Assembly: GCA_025331125.1 (NCBI GenBank)
Contig: JAOALB010000002.1
Span: forward strand, 372,001 to 436,000
Length of the DNA: 64,000 bases
DNA from: Mycogone perniciosa
Lineage: Eukaryota > Ascomycota > Sordariomycetes > Hypocreales > Hypocreaceae
Direction of reading: 5' to 3'
Shown: one piece after another, positions 23,407 to 35,753 of the stretch
Layout: each line of letters opens with the position of its first letter
Numbering within the stretch: the first letter of the stretch is position 1
Notes under the pieces: generated by a model
The model's input: only the letters and a program-made list of their open reading frames with translations
The model's database searches: none
Told to the model about the DNA's origin: nothing
Position numbers and translations under genes: made by a program

Positions 23407-24829
23407 ATGCTAGAAACAGGGAAATGGAAGAACGCGGCTGTCTAGAATATACTGTTTGGCTTGTGTAGGAGTCATAAACATGTTAGTTATCGCCACGGGG
23501 GGGCCTCATGGCATGGACTTTGTCAAAAATAGTCTTGCTCAACGTAGAATCCCCAAAGATTTGCAATGCCCTTTTGAGACAGCTGAGGGTGTCCTTTGTG
23601 TGTGTATCCATGAACCCAATCCATCTGTAATATGGGACAGCAACCTGATGATACGGCGAGTATGCCCGCGAGACAATGATTCGTGCCGTTTGGATGTCAG
23701 GATTGGAGTGTCTGATAGCGACATGATGCCAATATGCAAGCACCATCCATTTGGCCAAGTTCATTTAAACACAACCCACAGGCAATCAATCATACCTTGC
23801 AGCAGTCACCGCCCTTCTAGCCGAAGAGGATCCCCCAATTTCGGCAATCTGGTCGATCAATATACACGACTCTAATGTCATGGACCAGAAAGTGGCTCGT
23901 GTTCAGATAGAAAAGGACAGGCAATGAAAGCACATGTCCATTTCACACCGCTTCTCTGTCTTCCTGCAAGAGAATGGTTTTCTCGTACCCTAAATTACGC
24001 ATCAAGGTTAACGGTTACGGAATACTGGTACCCTAGCTATTATCACCAACATCGCCAATAGTGAAATGTGGAGTTGTGGCGAGAAAAGCAAAGTCAGTGT
24101 CACAGTGTCTCATTTCTGCTTCACGTGCGTTTACTTATGTACGAGCATACCGCCACACAGCCTTACCCGTAACGCCAATCCCGAGGAGACGGTGCAAACT
24201 CAAACGGTTGGTGGCAGAACAGCCACAATGCCACATGCATCTCTGGCCCACGAGCTTAATTCAAGCTGCCAACGTCACGTCATTCTCAAAAAGAAAAGAA
24301 AGGAAGAAAACGGTCAAGTAAACGACAATGTAGTTGAGCATTGCTGAGCTGATATTGTCCACCAAGGCCATTAATGAATACGTACAGCGACCAAAAGGGC
24401 CGGAAGGAACCCTTCTCGCCGCATCGAAGAGAAGATAAAAGTACTACTAGGTAAACATGTAAGGTAATATACGGGTTCCAGGACTGTGCCACCGTCTCAT
24501 CCCCCCTCCCCTTCACGCGCCGTCAGTTGAATGACGCCTCCCCCAAAAACACCAAACCGTTGCAACTCCAGGAAAAAGACATAGAAGTTGCATAAATCGA
24601 AGGGGAATCATCTCATCAAAAAACGAAAAACCAGAAAATGACCAGGCCTTGGAGAAACGCAAGCTCGACAATACTTCAATGGAAAACAGCTTCAACCGAA
24701 ACATCTCCCCCACACCCCAACAAAGTAGCGCTGTTCATAAACTCGTAAACTGGTGGCTGCGCTGAGGGGTGTTCTTGTCCCTGGACTACTCGATAGTCAT
24801 CCCACGCCTCCACTTGTCAGAGCCTTTGT
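23407..24829. other. 1.4 kb spacer without a recognised gene
   Basis: This lies between the ACBP and GPI-protein stop codons, which converge. Overlapping open frames occur on both strands around 23460-23875 but show no recognisable protein or splice pattern. The ends should hold the two 3' untranslated regions. Confidence 0.5.
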
Positions 24830-25639
24830 TTACAGAAGAGCAACGACGCCAGCGGCCAGGAGAAGAAGGGCGCTGAAGCTGGAGGTGGCCGCACCACTGA
24901 TGGTGGAGGGGGTCGGGGAGTGGGTGGGACCAGTGGAGATGGTGCCTGGGACAGACTGGGTAGGGCCAGCAGTGGCATCGGTGCTGTTAGAGCCGGACCA
25001 GGCGGTGGTGTAGCTAGAGCTGCTGGAGGTGGAAGTGGAGCTGGTGCTGGACTCGGAGGCTGTAGTCTCATCCTCGTAGGACGTGGTGCTGGGCTTCGAG
25101 GTTGTCTTGGGAGCGGCGGTGGTAGAAGGAGCAGCAGTGCTGGTAGTAGCAGCGCTGGTTGTGGACGAGGCAGTCTCAAGACCACCAGTGACGCTGTAGG
25201 CGGCGGCGCAAGCGGCGAGGTCCATGTTGTTGGGGCAGCACCAGGTCTGGTTGGAGTGGTCGTGAGTGCAGTAGTAGCCCTCATCGCAAGAGTCTGGGAA
25301 TGATAATTAGCATCTTAGTCCGAGCGCATAGAACACGCGATCCAACATACCGCCGCTGCCGTTGCCGCAGCAGTTCTGCTTAGCGCCAGGGTTGTAACAG
25401 TGGGCAATGTCATCGTGGGATGGGCACTGAGTGAAGCCAGCACCACAGGCCTCAGCGCAAGTGTTGCCTTCGTGGCACTGAGTCTGCTCAGGCTGGTATC
25501 CGTTGGTCTGACGGCGCATGAGGCTCATGCCGGTGACGGGCATGACGGCCAGCCTGTAGGGCTTGGGTTGAGCCTTAGCAACAGCGCTGACATGAGCAGC
25601 GCAAGCCAGGATGGCGATGGTGGCAGTTCGGAAATGCAT
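24830..25639 (-). CDS. Cys-rich GPI-anchored cell-wall/surface protein
   Basis: Predicted secreted protein of unknown activity. Exons are 25351-25639 and 24830-25293, separated by a 57-nt GT-AG intron; 250 residues. The N-terminus is a signal peptide (MHFRTATIAILACAAHVSAVA). A Cys-rich domain with about a dozen cysteines follows (residues 50-130, including CHEGNTCAEACG, NCCGNGSGG, SCDEGYYC and WCCPNNMDLAACA). Next is a long Ser/Thr-rich tract, a typical O-glycosylated stalk. The C-terminal end, SGAATSSFSALLLLAAGVVALL, is a standard GPI-anchor signal with a small-residue cleavage site. The Cys pattern recalls fungal proteins annotated only as GPI-anchored, and it could act in adhesion or wall structure. 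The cysteine-rich domain is split by the intron. Confidence 0.88.
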
Positions 25640-28602
25640 ATTGACGGGTATTTTTGTTTTTTTGTCTGGTGAATGACGTGGACAGAGCCGCGAAGGGAGC
25701 GGCGTCTAAGAGGTGTTTGTTTGTTTGTTGATCAAAGGAGTGCGCGAGCGCTGCAGCAGCGTTTACAGATCCAAAAGAGTGGAACGAGTATTGGAAGAAT
25801 ACTCTGAATTGTCACGAAGAACAATAGAAGGCTGCGCAGACGCAAAAGAACGATGAGGTGTGAAGGGAAATAAGAATAAGAAAAAGTGTTTCGTGGAGAG
25901 AAGCGAGAAGAAAAAGAGTGGAGGAGTGGAGGAAACGCAGGGATGCTGGATTAGCGCACAGTGCGGGCGCTGGGGAGCCTGCATGAAGGGAAAGCACAGC
26001 TAGAGGCACCTGTATTTAGCAGTCACCGCGGTGCTAATGTTAGGCCGTGGCGCCCCAGCAACTCCTTTTAATTTCCCTCTTCGTACATTGCTGCTGCTTT
26101 GATACTCGACGGCCCTTGCGCCTCCATTTCCGATCTGAATTTCAATTTCACAGCAATAATTACTCCGTGACTACAAAGTACGCTACGAAGTATTATCTAT
26201 CTATCCAATATCACCTGCGGCTATGACGGTTTGCCGCTGCCTCTTAAAGAAGAAAAGAGGAGGCGCGCAATCCAGGTACGAGTACGGAGTACTCTGTATA
26301 TACTATTCTGCTCACTCGCGCTCCTCTCTCATCCGCACCACCCGACTGGTCTAACGATGCGATACGATACAATGCGATGCGCCGCCCTGGTGCCTGGCTA
26401 AGCTCTATTTGGAGTAGTGACAGCAACAGCTGCACGCTGCCGCATCGTCCGCGCAGCCACTCAGAGCATCGTGCATGAGAGAACCTTGGGGGCTCATTTC
26501 CCTCCATCTCCACTCAAAGCAGAGGCAGAGAGAGCCAAGCAACTCCACGAACGACCTGGGCGGCTGGCTGCTGTCACGAACACGCAGTGGCGTTCGCTCG
26601 GTTGGTGGCCATGCGCTGGCTCGTGCTGGAGGCGCTTTTGTTGGCGCATTGACATGGAATTTTGGCCGTTTGTCTGTATTCTGGCGGTGACGAAATTGTC
26701 GCTTTGGCGTCGCACAGCGCATATCTGTCTCGTGCGAGTCGATGAAACAGCGACTGTTGGTCAACCGCTATTTGTGAAGCGCAAGCTCCGAAATTTGTCA
26801 CAGTCTACGAAGTACGGAGGAGTATTACCGCGGGGGAGAAGCAATGCAATTTTCTCCCCCCTCTCCCTCTCTCCCTCTCCCTCGTGGCTCTCACAGTATT
26901 ATTAGTAGTACTCCGTACTCCGTACCTATCCATGCAAAAGCGGTTGAGGTCTCAGATGCGGCAATTACATACTGCTAATATCTGCTCTCCTGCGCACAAA
27001 CAAACAATGAGTCAACGACCCGCAAACGGCGGAGCATGGTTATGTTATGTGCTGTCAGGAAAGACAAGAAACACTTGGAAAGGAAAAAGAAAAGAAACAC
27101 ACCAAACAAAACGGCAGAAGCGAGCTACTGTTCCTCTGCAGTGGCGGATCTGGCGATAGTTACTCCGTACATTTATGAATCCATGACCTCTCTAACCAAT
27201 ACCTCTTCACGTGTTGTCTCACCGTCGTGAAATCTCCGGACTTTGTTAAACTGTTAATCTTGTTCTTGCAGCTGATTGCCTGAACCAACTGACAGGGTCG
27301 TTGATAATTATTAACCAAGGAACGAATCAAACCAGACCAAGGGCGAAGGGTCGTCGTCTGTTCACTCATTTACTCGTACAATCAGCATTTCAAATCCCAT
27401 GTCGCCAAAGGGAGACGGCAGAACTGAAACCGTCCCACTCGGTCAATATTCATCGTTCGCATACCAGCCGGTTGGTTGCATTTCTACCCGTCGCGTGGTG
27501 AAGATATCAGCCACAATGGTGCCTGCAGGTCATTGGCTTGATGCTATTACTGCACCTTCACAGGCCATCTGAGGATTTCGTTCCTTTAACAAGAGGACTA
27601 CGAGGAGTGTCCGCAATCACAGATACCTCCTCTCCCTTATTGGTTTCGTACTCCTGCCGCAAAACGATGCAACCTCCCTAGACGGCTATGACAAGGGAAC
27701 AGTCAGCCAAGCCCTCCCGTCCAGAAACCAGGCCTTGAGCTGAGTCTATAATAATTGACTCCCTCATACGGAAGTATGTAAGGATGTTTATAAAACATCC
27801 ACAGCATCCTGATTCCGCAGGGCTGAAACCATCGTGCTCTCCGCACAGTAGGAACGTGGATTTCGGCCGTACTATGAATTGGTCGAGCACAGCCATGTAG
27901 TTTCTTATACAGGCCACAAGAGTTGTACACGAGGGCGCTGGTTTCTTCACCCTAGCACCATAGAAGTGTGTTCGGTGTACTGTTGTTGCTGCAGAAAAGT
28001 TGCGGCATGCGTCCGTTGCCCGTAGCCATGAGGAGTACGCTACCACTGATGGATTATCACGTCTTATCCATGGAGCAGTCACAGCAGGTATCAGGCAAGG
28101 CTGACTGTCTGAAGACTTGGCGTTTGTACGTATGTCCTCTCGGATTGCCGTCATCAATACGATCGATCAACTTCATCAAGTCGGACGACTCGGGTCAACA
28201 TATTCATCTAGAATCCTTCAAGCCAACCGTTCTCCCAGTGAATCGTGTATTCCTCGTATGAGCAAAGTCACTGGTCCATTTCAGCTTCTCACTCAATACC
28301 TAATTTCAACAATTCCGATAAACTACAGGTAGTCATACAATCCTCCGTCAATCAGTATTACATCCAGCTTGAGCACAAACCGGTTCCAAGTAGAGTGTAT
28401 CCATCCCGCCGCCGCACACCCAGACGACAGTGGCAAATCTCTGCATCAAAGCATACACAGTCTCGAGCTCGAGTTTTCCCATCCAACACCGCATTATCAG
28501 ACTGCTCTTTTAGCCACATATTCTTTCCACTGTCAAACTTCAACCTACCCTTTCCTTGGCACTCTTTTCTCTCTCGCCGCTCTGGGTAGGCCGTGGGCTG
28601 CG
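25640..28602. other. 3 kb spacer without a recognised gene
   Basis: This lies between the GPI-protein start and the BTB-bromodomain stop. The first 400 bases should hold the GPI-protein promoter. The motif TACGGAGTAC occurs at 26283-26292, and a tandem TACTCCGTACTCCGTAC at 26909-26925. A (CTCC)n-like pyrimidine run is at 26852-26885. Open frames on both strands at 26400-26900 and 27678-28157 are typical of GC-balanced non-coding DNA and carry no recognisable domain. Confidence 0.5.
26909..26925. repeat. Tandem dispersed motif TACTCCGTACTCCGTAC
   Basis: Two overlapping copies of the 10-mer, preceded by an ATTATTAGTAG run. It lies in gene-free DNA. Confidence 0.75.
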
Positions 28603-29996
28603 CTACTCGCCCTCCTCACCTCCCATCTTTGCAATCCACTTGTTCATGTGCGAAAACTTCTCCTCAAACGTTCTCTTCAGCCTCTCGCCTGCAGCCCACA
28701 TGGGGTCGCCCCTGCTCCAGTATGTGAAGCAGTTTTCAAAGATTTGCCGGACGTCAGCCAGGAACTCTTCTTCGTTTGTATATTCCTTGCGGTCCATCTT
28801 CTGCTTGATCGTGCCTAGGTCCATTGGCCTCTTGACTTTGTCGAAGTAATCCGGCACGCCGTCCTCGACTGGGTCCACTGGCTCTTTAAATGGTCCGACC
28901 AATCGCGTCCAAAAACCTAGGGAATGAGAATTAGTAAAAATAGTCTATGACAAGATGAATTAGAAAAAGATATGTGCTTTTTCTTTAGCGTACCTGGCCC
29001 TGAGAGCATCCTTGTCAACAGATCGGCACAAAAGTCCATCTTCTGCTGCGTTGAGAACGTTCTGCCTTCCAAATAAGCAGCGCTTGAACGGCGTTTCTGC
29101 ACTTTTGGAGGAGGTGATGACTTTTTGTATGGCTTTCGGCTTGGAGTCGGTTCGCTGGGGATACCGCCAGATCTCCGGTTCTTCTTGATGTTCAGGGCCT
29201 CCTCGTCGATTTGTTCCTCCAGATAGTGCACATTCTTCCGGGGCAGGGCCGCTGGCGCGCTCGCGGGAGGTTCAGTGGCAGGGGCTTGAGGAGCAGCTGC
29301 AACAGGGGGAGGTGGGGGAGGTGCGGTTTCAAACGAGCTCATGGTTACCACCAGCTCGCTGAGCACTTCCTGGGGCAGTGACTTGGCGAATTCTGCCCTG
29401 GCGTCTGATGATCTCATATACTCTGCCGCCCACGAGAGGAGAAGCACTCGGATAGATGAGCCCTCGGGGGTATCCCTCCAGACCTGGATGAGCAGCGGTG
29501 TCGCAGGAATACGGCTTGTGGTGCGTCGACACTCCACCATGGCTTCGAGAGTTTGATCACACAAGCCATCCATGCCAAGCTTGTGGCCGAGGTTCCAGAG
29601 ACCGACAAGTGCCTCATAAGAGGGAACTTTGATCTCTTCATCAACTACCTTGCCGGTGTAGAGGTAGTTCTGTGCCAATCCAAATACCTCGGTCGAAGCT
29701 TCGGGAAGCTTCACGATGTGTTCAACGGTGTTGTCGGTTGAATTCTCGGCAAAGTGCTTGCGGTAGTACTCTGAGCGGTCACACAGAAAGTCCTTTTGGA
29801 TGCCGAATGGCTGCTCATCGGGTCCAACTAATATTATGACGAAAATGGGATGTGGTTGCCTTGTGAAGTTGTCAGCATGTGGGGGGATGATGAGGGTTAG
29901 ACTTTAGGTGTTATCTCACAGCCATGAGAAGGCCTTCTTTTCGACCTTGCTGTCTCCGTTTGGAGCAGCTTTGTTTGATGCCGGTTGGGTAGACAT
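28603..29996 (-). CDS. BTB/POZ-bromodomain protein
   Basis: Probable nuclear chromatin-associated protein; specific role unknown. Exons are 29920-29996, 28994-29859 and 28603-28916, 418 residues. The first exon ends FSW-L and joins at an AAG acceptor so that it reads QPHPIFVIILVGPDEQPF, the start of a BTB domain (about 25-130, including IQKDFLCDRSEYYRKHF and YLYTGKV). A proline-rich stretch follows (SFETAPPPPPPVAAAP) and then a basic linker with KKNRRSGG and KVQKRRSS. The C-terminal bromodomain spans about 300-405: the ZA loop PVDPVEDGVPDYFDKVKRPM is intact. The acetyl-lysine-anchoring Asn expected in NCxxYN is replaced by Trp (NCFTYW, residue 381). A BTB plus bromodomain combination is not common in proteins I know; it may nonetheless be a conserved Pezizomycotina family. 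Confidence 0.9.
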
Positions 29997-32522
29997 TGTA
30001 GCCCTAGACATGAGAGGTTAGAATTCGTGAAATATAATAAACGCAGATGGGGGATTCCGAGATGAAATCGATGGAATTGAAAGTCAAAATGGTGTTGTGG
30101 TGATGATCACACAGTCACGTCAACTTCTCATCCAAACCGCGACAGGGGAAGGTTTTTGTGAGCTGGCCTTGACGCGGAGAGTTCGGGGGATGAAAATAAC
30201 GTGTAAACGCATGAATTGAAGAAAGCAGCGCGTTGGCAGCTGGCAAGCATGGCCAGGTGAAGTTCTAGAGATGGGATGCTTAATGCAATGATGAAAAGCT
30301 TACCCTGCTTGTAAATGCAACCACCAGCTCCCTAGATCTCAGCTTCTCACGCCCACTTCCTTGGTGACTTTTTGAACTCGATTCTATACGCGTAGCTTAA
30401 GAGATGATTAAAAATGCGTATAATCAATCCGATTGGCAGTTCTGACGCCAAGAATGAGCACTTGGGCCTGGTGAATTGAGAAATTGCTTGCAGATTCTTG
30501 TTGAGTGATGAGGCAACAGAAGTGTCTTGCATTGAGGTGTGGCGCAAGCCCGTGTGGCTTGTTCACCCATCAGCTTACGTGATACGCTTCCTCATTCCAG
30601 TCGCATAACTCGGCACTACCCTATATCAAACTCGCTCTTTCTTAAAAGCAACAAACGAGTCGAACTTTGAGACTTAATACAAGAGTATTCCGTGAAATTG
30701 TATACATAATACTTGCTTACTGTATGGCGATTATATCATATATTCTTGAATCCGCGGAAAATGTAGCTTAACACCTCAAATTATCAGATTTACTCATGGG
30801 GACATTTTTGAAACAATAAATATTCCCGGTCCCTATGAGCACGAGCGATACCAACCTCACGCGTAAGAGCAATGCCACTATGTTAAATGGATCCATCTAA
30901 TTAATGCCATGGAAATCAAGACGCTAGAATGTTAAATGATCTAGTCCTTTGTGAAGATACTGGAACCACTGTGGCTAAAGAGTCTCACCTAGATCATGAA
31001 ATAGTAGACAACGTTCTTTTGATGGACCAGGCTACGAAAGACACTTATAAATGATGATTTGTGATAAGACTGATAGCAAACGCGTATGGGCGCAGATGAA
31101 ACCATTGGCACGACTGTCAACTCATGCACCTTTTTCACCACTAACGAGGTGTCCTGTATCAACTTTAACTCCCGCGTGGAGGGCCACGGAAATATTCTGA
31201 CTAAAGAACCAAAATAGAATGTCAGTCCACACTATAAAAGATAGGCGAATTGGCTATATGGATAAGTCCTTAGATTAGATCCCCGAGAGTGATCTAAGTT
31301 GAGTTCAATATCTGGCCATAAGCTAGTACTTCGTATCTGTAGTAACCTCGAAGCATTACGAAGTCCTACTGCCATTCTGCTAGACACGGCGAAATGGAGT
31401 TGGTGAAGAACCTAGACTAATATTTGGTGACGCAATCACGGTGACGTTGACACTGTAGGGGTGCCCCCTGACCCCAAAATACGAGATGCAAGATGGTATG
31501 CGAATTAGTAGTCGTATCAGGAATGCTAGTCCGAAATCTGTAACTCAGAGACAGTCTCAAGTTGGGCGCGCCTACAGTTCTGAACAATTCAGGAACTGCG
31601 ACATCTCCCTCACGTCAACTGTAATAGCTATCTTCTCATATATTGCGGTTTGCTCTAAGTATATACGTAGGAAAACAGTTACATAGCTCTCTCTCTTCAC
31701 AAAATCCAGTGTCGGCGTATCGATCTGCTAGGCAGTCTCACACCTCGATGTATATTACTTCAAGGAAAACGCGCAATCCCCAGAGGTTGAAGATAGCATA
31801 TATTCAAGCTTCTCCACAATGAGAACTTTTAATAGAAAAAAACCCTTTACCGAGGAAAACGTTCGGTTTCTTGAATAAATGGAGTAACTATACCGATACA
31901 GCCCAGTCAAATATCGGCGACTCCGGCCAACTGTTCTGTTTCTTGCATATCTCAACCTCAGTAACGTACGCTCAATCGCCCACAAGCATCCAAATCTACG
32001 ATAAAATAATACGAAGTTCTAAACAGCAGCCTATTTTGGCGTAACGAAGCTTCGTATGCAGTTTGACGGGGATGATGCGGCTCTTTGAGGTGGCCGCGTC
32101 ATGGTTCGCGGAGCTATGCCAGGTTGATTCGTAAACTGGCTCCTCAGCTGCCGCTCCGCCGCGTCAGGTCGTCCAAGCTCCCGTTTTTTCCACCAAAGAG
32201 GACGAATTGCGTGACGAATGAGTTCCAGATGGGGATCAAAGGGGTAATTACATCATGTTTGGGAAGAGAAACGCGAAGGATGCCTGGAATGGCTACAAGA
32301 ATCCGCCTGGTGACCATCTACTTGCGTGTATAAGAGGCGCAAGACCAGACACTACAAGATATATATATCCAGATCGAAGAGACAAATGCTCTCAGCGTTG
32401 CTTCTATGTGTCTTCTCCGTCTTCCCGGTTTCTGCAAGCCTTTATTGAGGAATCAAAGCCTCCAATCCGCCAATTCACTCCAACAAGATCAACAACAACC
32501 ACTGGTACAGAACATCGTGACC
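29997..32522. other. 2.5 kb spacer with an AT-rich, ORF-poor tract
   Basis: The first 550 bases should hold the BTB-bromodomain promoter. From about 30560 to 32080 the sequence is visibly AT-rich and TpA-rich, and no open frame exceeds about 76 codons. It has the look of mutated repetitive DNA, such as a transposon relic changed by repeat-induced point mutation, but no element can be named. From 32250 the sequence becomes promoter-like for the next gene, with TATAAGAGG at 32328 and ATATATATATCC at about 32360. Confidence 0.5.
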
Positions 32523-33008
32523 ATGAGTCCTCCCCAACAACAACAGACGATGATCACGAGCGGCCCCCCTCCTCTCGCCGTACAACACGAGCGTCTTATC
32601 CTCGAACTCCTCCCATTCAAAGACAGCAGCAGGTTCCAAGAATGGCTGCACGGTGACTTCGTCCGCGGCTCTTGGTTAGAGTTCTACCGCGACTACATGG
32701 ACAAGACAACAATCAACTTGCCTGAGCCGGACAAGTGCAAGACGGCACAGGTGGCCAAGGATGCCATCAACTCGCGCTCGCAAAAATACCTGATGTATCA
32801 TCCGGAGAAGACGAATTGGACGGCCGAGGATCACTATGCGCGGTTCATCGTGACGGTTGTGCAGGATAACATGCTCAAGTATCTCTGGTCTGAGTCGGAA
32901 TGGAAGAAGAAGTCTATTGACATCACGAAGGCGGTTTATGAAGTGTTGTGCTATCTTAAAGGGGCATATATGTTTGCTGAGCAAAATCCTCCTTGTTATA
33001 CGGATTGA
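32523..33008 (+). CDS. Small protein of unknown function
   Basis: I do not recognise this protein. The single open frame from the ATG at 32523 (context GACCATGA) gives 161 residues. The same frame extends upstream to 32406 with another ATG, but that part is poorly protein-like and lies among CAACAACAAC leader repeats, so the later start is preferred. The N-terminus is Gln/Pro-rich (MSPPQQQQTMITSGPPP). The remainder is a compact, soluble-looking sequence with alternating charged and aromatic residues, e.g. FQEWLHGDFVRGSWLEFYRD and KKKSIDITKAVYEVLCYLK, probably alpha-helical, with no signal peptide or membrane segment. Two TATA-like boxes precede it by 160-200 bp. A two-copy intergenic element follows the stop by about 300 bp. 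It is likely real but lineage-specific. Confidence 0.6.
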   Translation: MSPPQQQQTMITSGPPPLAVQHERLILELLPFKDSSRFQEWLHGDFVRGSWLEFYRDYMDKTTINLPEPDKCKTAQVAKDAINSRSQKYLMYHPEKTNWTAEDHYARFIVTVVQDNMLKYLWSESEWKKKSIDITKAVYEVLCYLKGAYMFAEQNPPCYTD

Positions 33009-35753
33009 TGGAGGGAACAATAAAAGAAAGCCTACGATAATACACATCGTCTTGATGAAGACATTAAAGACAAACCAAGGGATTTGCGGAGTACGGAATG
33101 GATTAGGAATGGGCTATATTATTTGGTTTCCCAACAGTATATGATTATATTATCTCCTTCTCGTTCATTCCGTTCAACCCCATGTTTGGTGATATAGGGT
33201 CATCACAAGAAGCCCATTCTTAGACACCGCAGTCTCGTACGGCACTGCAGCCAACACATCTTTGTATGTATTTTCATGTTTAATCCCTATATTTGAGATC
33301 CGGGTACAGAGTATAGTCCTCGTTTGTTGTATCCTATTTCGATGTGTCTCCGGGCCGTGTGGCCCAAAGTACTCACCAGAAGGGGAATAATAAAAACTCG
33401 ATACACAACGACATGAAAAATGAAAAAAAAGTCAAGCATATCATCGATAAGTTAGGTACTAGCAGTAATCCATATTACAACTCCATACATTAGTAATATG
33501 AGAAGTTGACGAAAAAGCCATGTACCCAACCCCAGAGAAAACCCCATGCCGATCTATCGCCCACACCCTCAACCCGCACACATTTTTTTGTTGTCTCCGA
33601 GCCGATCGGGCGACGATCCCCGATGCTCCCCCCTTTTTTAAATACGTTTGTCTTTTCCCCCTCCAATCCTGTTGCTTCCGGAAGCACCAGGTGCGCATCC
33701 GATGCAGGGCTCCCGTTATATTCTGCATGGGGAGACCGTCCTGTCTTGGAGACGGTGGCGTTTTTTATATATACATAAAATGTACACGCATATTACGAAG
33801 TACGAAGTACAGATTCACTCATTGGGTTGCACTCCGCGGGATTATCCTCAAATGCCGTGACTTCGCCGATTGCTACCTCAGTATTTACTACTGTCGTGGG
33901 TAGCATTCATCGGACAATTGCGGCAGATCAGCAATCCATATTATTAGTAGTAGATTCTAGCCATGTACTCCGCACCTAAATGCTATTTTTCTTTCTTTTT
34001 CTTTCATCGTTAGGGGGTAATAGGGTCGGTCATTCTTGTCTGGGCATCACCAAAACGTTACATACAAAGTATCTTTTTCTCTCATACCGATGCTGCAGCG
34101 GATTCACAATTCTAACACGTCGCAATACTAATAATACATACTACTGCTACAGTCCCCGCATGGTAGATGGGGGTTTAGAAATTAAAGTATTGCCAATAGT
34201 TTTTACGGCGTACTTCGTACTCAAACTCCATACTACTATCCCCTAAGCTGTGGCGCGCTGAAACTAGTCGTCGATCCCGCATTCTGAGCACGTTGGCATT
34301 TGTTTGGCCGGGAATGCGATTCGGCTGAACGGAGTAACTATTTAAGCAAGCTAGGCAACTAAATTAATCGCTTTCGGCTAGGAATTAGGCAGTTGTTAAT
34401 TCTGCCTACGAGGTAGTTACTCAGTGTTCAAATTCGTCCACCAGGGTGGCAATGTCCAAACAGAATCTTGAATATTGCGCCAAGCAGCTTCGTATTGCTA
34501 GGGCCATCGTACGGAGTAGAACCTTTCTTTTCTGCTGAATCGCTCTATTACTCGTCGTACTTGTAATTTATACAGAGGAGCTGTGGCTTGCATCGGCCAA
34601 CACATGGCACTGTGAGGCCTTTTCTGGGAACCATCGCATCATCCCATCAAGACCCACTGGAATATCCCCGAAGAAAGAAAAAAAATGATTCACGAGAAAA
34701 CGGGTCTCAGGGTTATGCATTGTTTCTGAACCAGGTTTTGACCAGAAGTTCGCATGTTACGAGCAGAATGTCCGAAATGCTCCGTACGATTTATGTACAC
34801 GCAAGCACGCCCAGAGCGGCAGTGGTGCCATTGCAACATTGCCGTTGTCGAATATTCTGCAGGTTATCAATCGGATTGTTCCATTTTCTTCTCACTGCAG
34901 CCACAATGATGACAGGTCCGCCATCGGTCGGTTTAAGCAGTTTAAGGCAATCCGTCGATATTCGTAGGCAGCCACATGCAAAATCAGAGGCGTGTCTCTA
35001 CAAAAACGTGGAGTCAGATCGGGAAGAAAAGGAGTCTGAGCACCAACTTGTACCTCTTCCCCACAGGTACAAAGACCGCATCAGGCAGTGGAGCTTCAAA
35101 TTTCTCACCAACCTTGAAGGCCCGGATCATCAATGAGATAGCAGTGGGGCTCCGCTAACCAATTTGCCAGCCCATGATGCCATACTCGTAGGAGAAATTT
35201 TCCAGAAGGATGTGGGCAGGTGGTGCATGGACCATGAGGGTTGGGTGAGCAGCCAAGCTGGGGGAAAGCAAAAAAGGGAAACAGAAAGGTCACCAATGGT
35301 CCACAGCGTAGATGTCAAAGAGAAACGAACTTGTAGATATCCCAGAAACCAGAACCATTTCTCCAGACGGACAGACTTCGGCTTTTGGCCGACTGACGTC
35401 CAAGAGGGAGGCAACGGGCAACCGCAGAAGCAGAGCCGATATCCCACCGAATCCAGCAACTTTGCCATCGTTCTCTCAAGAAGGCTTATCAGGCCATCGG
35501 CGGAACTTGCCCTGACCGAACTTGCCGAGTGACTAACGTTACAGTCAGCCAGTCGCCAGGTGGTCACGTCACTATCGAGGCGTATTTGCCCGTAGCAGCA
35601 GCCTATCTGCCCAAGGCCTGCACAAGCAAGGGGGCCGGCTCAGTGGGGATGCGGCTCCATTTTCATGCCAACTCGCCTCAATATTCGGCGCTTTGCCGGC
35701 ACTTAGGCCCGCTCCCCAGCGTCTAGCTCGACCGTCTCATTGTAACCTCGGTC
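33009..35753. other. 2.7 kb spacer without a recognised gene
   Basis: This lies between the small unknown gene and the RAD51-paralog stop. It holds copy B of the two-copy element (33308-33402). Overlapping open frames on both strands at 33459-33903, 34588-35136 and 35105-35567 give no recognisable protein. TACGAAGTACGAAGTAC-like units occur near 33796. Confidence 0.5.
33308..33402 (+). repeat. Two-copy intergenic element, copy B
   Basis: This is the partner of 8118-8220. It shares TAGTCCTCGTTTGTTGTAT at 33314-33331, GTGGCCCAAAGTAC at 33359-33372 and GGAATAATAAAA at 33384-33395, in the same order. It sits about 300 bp after the stop codon of the small unknown gene and on the same strand as it. 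Confidence 0.6.

Noticed and set aside
24817..25284. 155-codon minus-strand frame rich in Pro/Leu inside the GPI-protein gene
   Set aside because: It is an out-of-frame shadow of the Ser/Thr-rich second exon; repeats of Ser/Thr codons give Pro/Leu-rich frames by shift.
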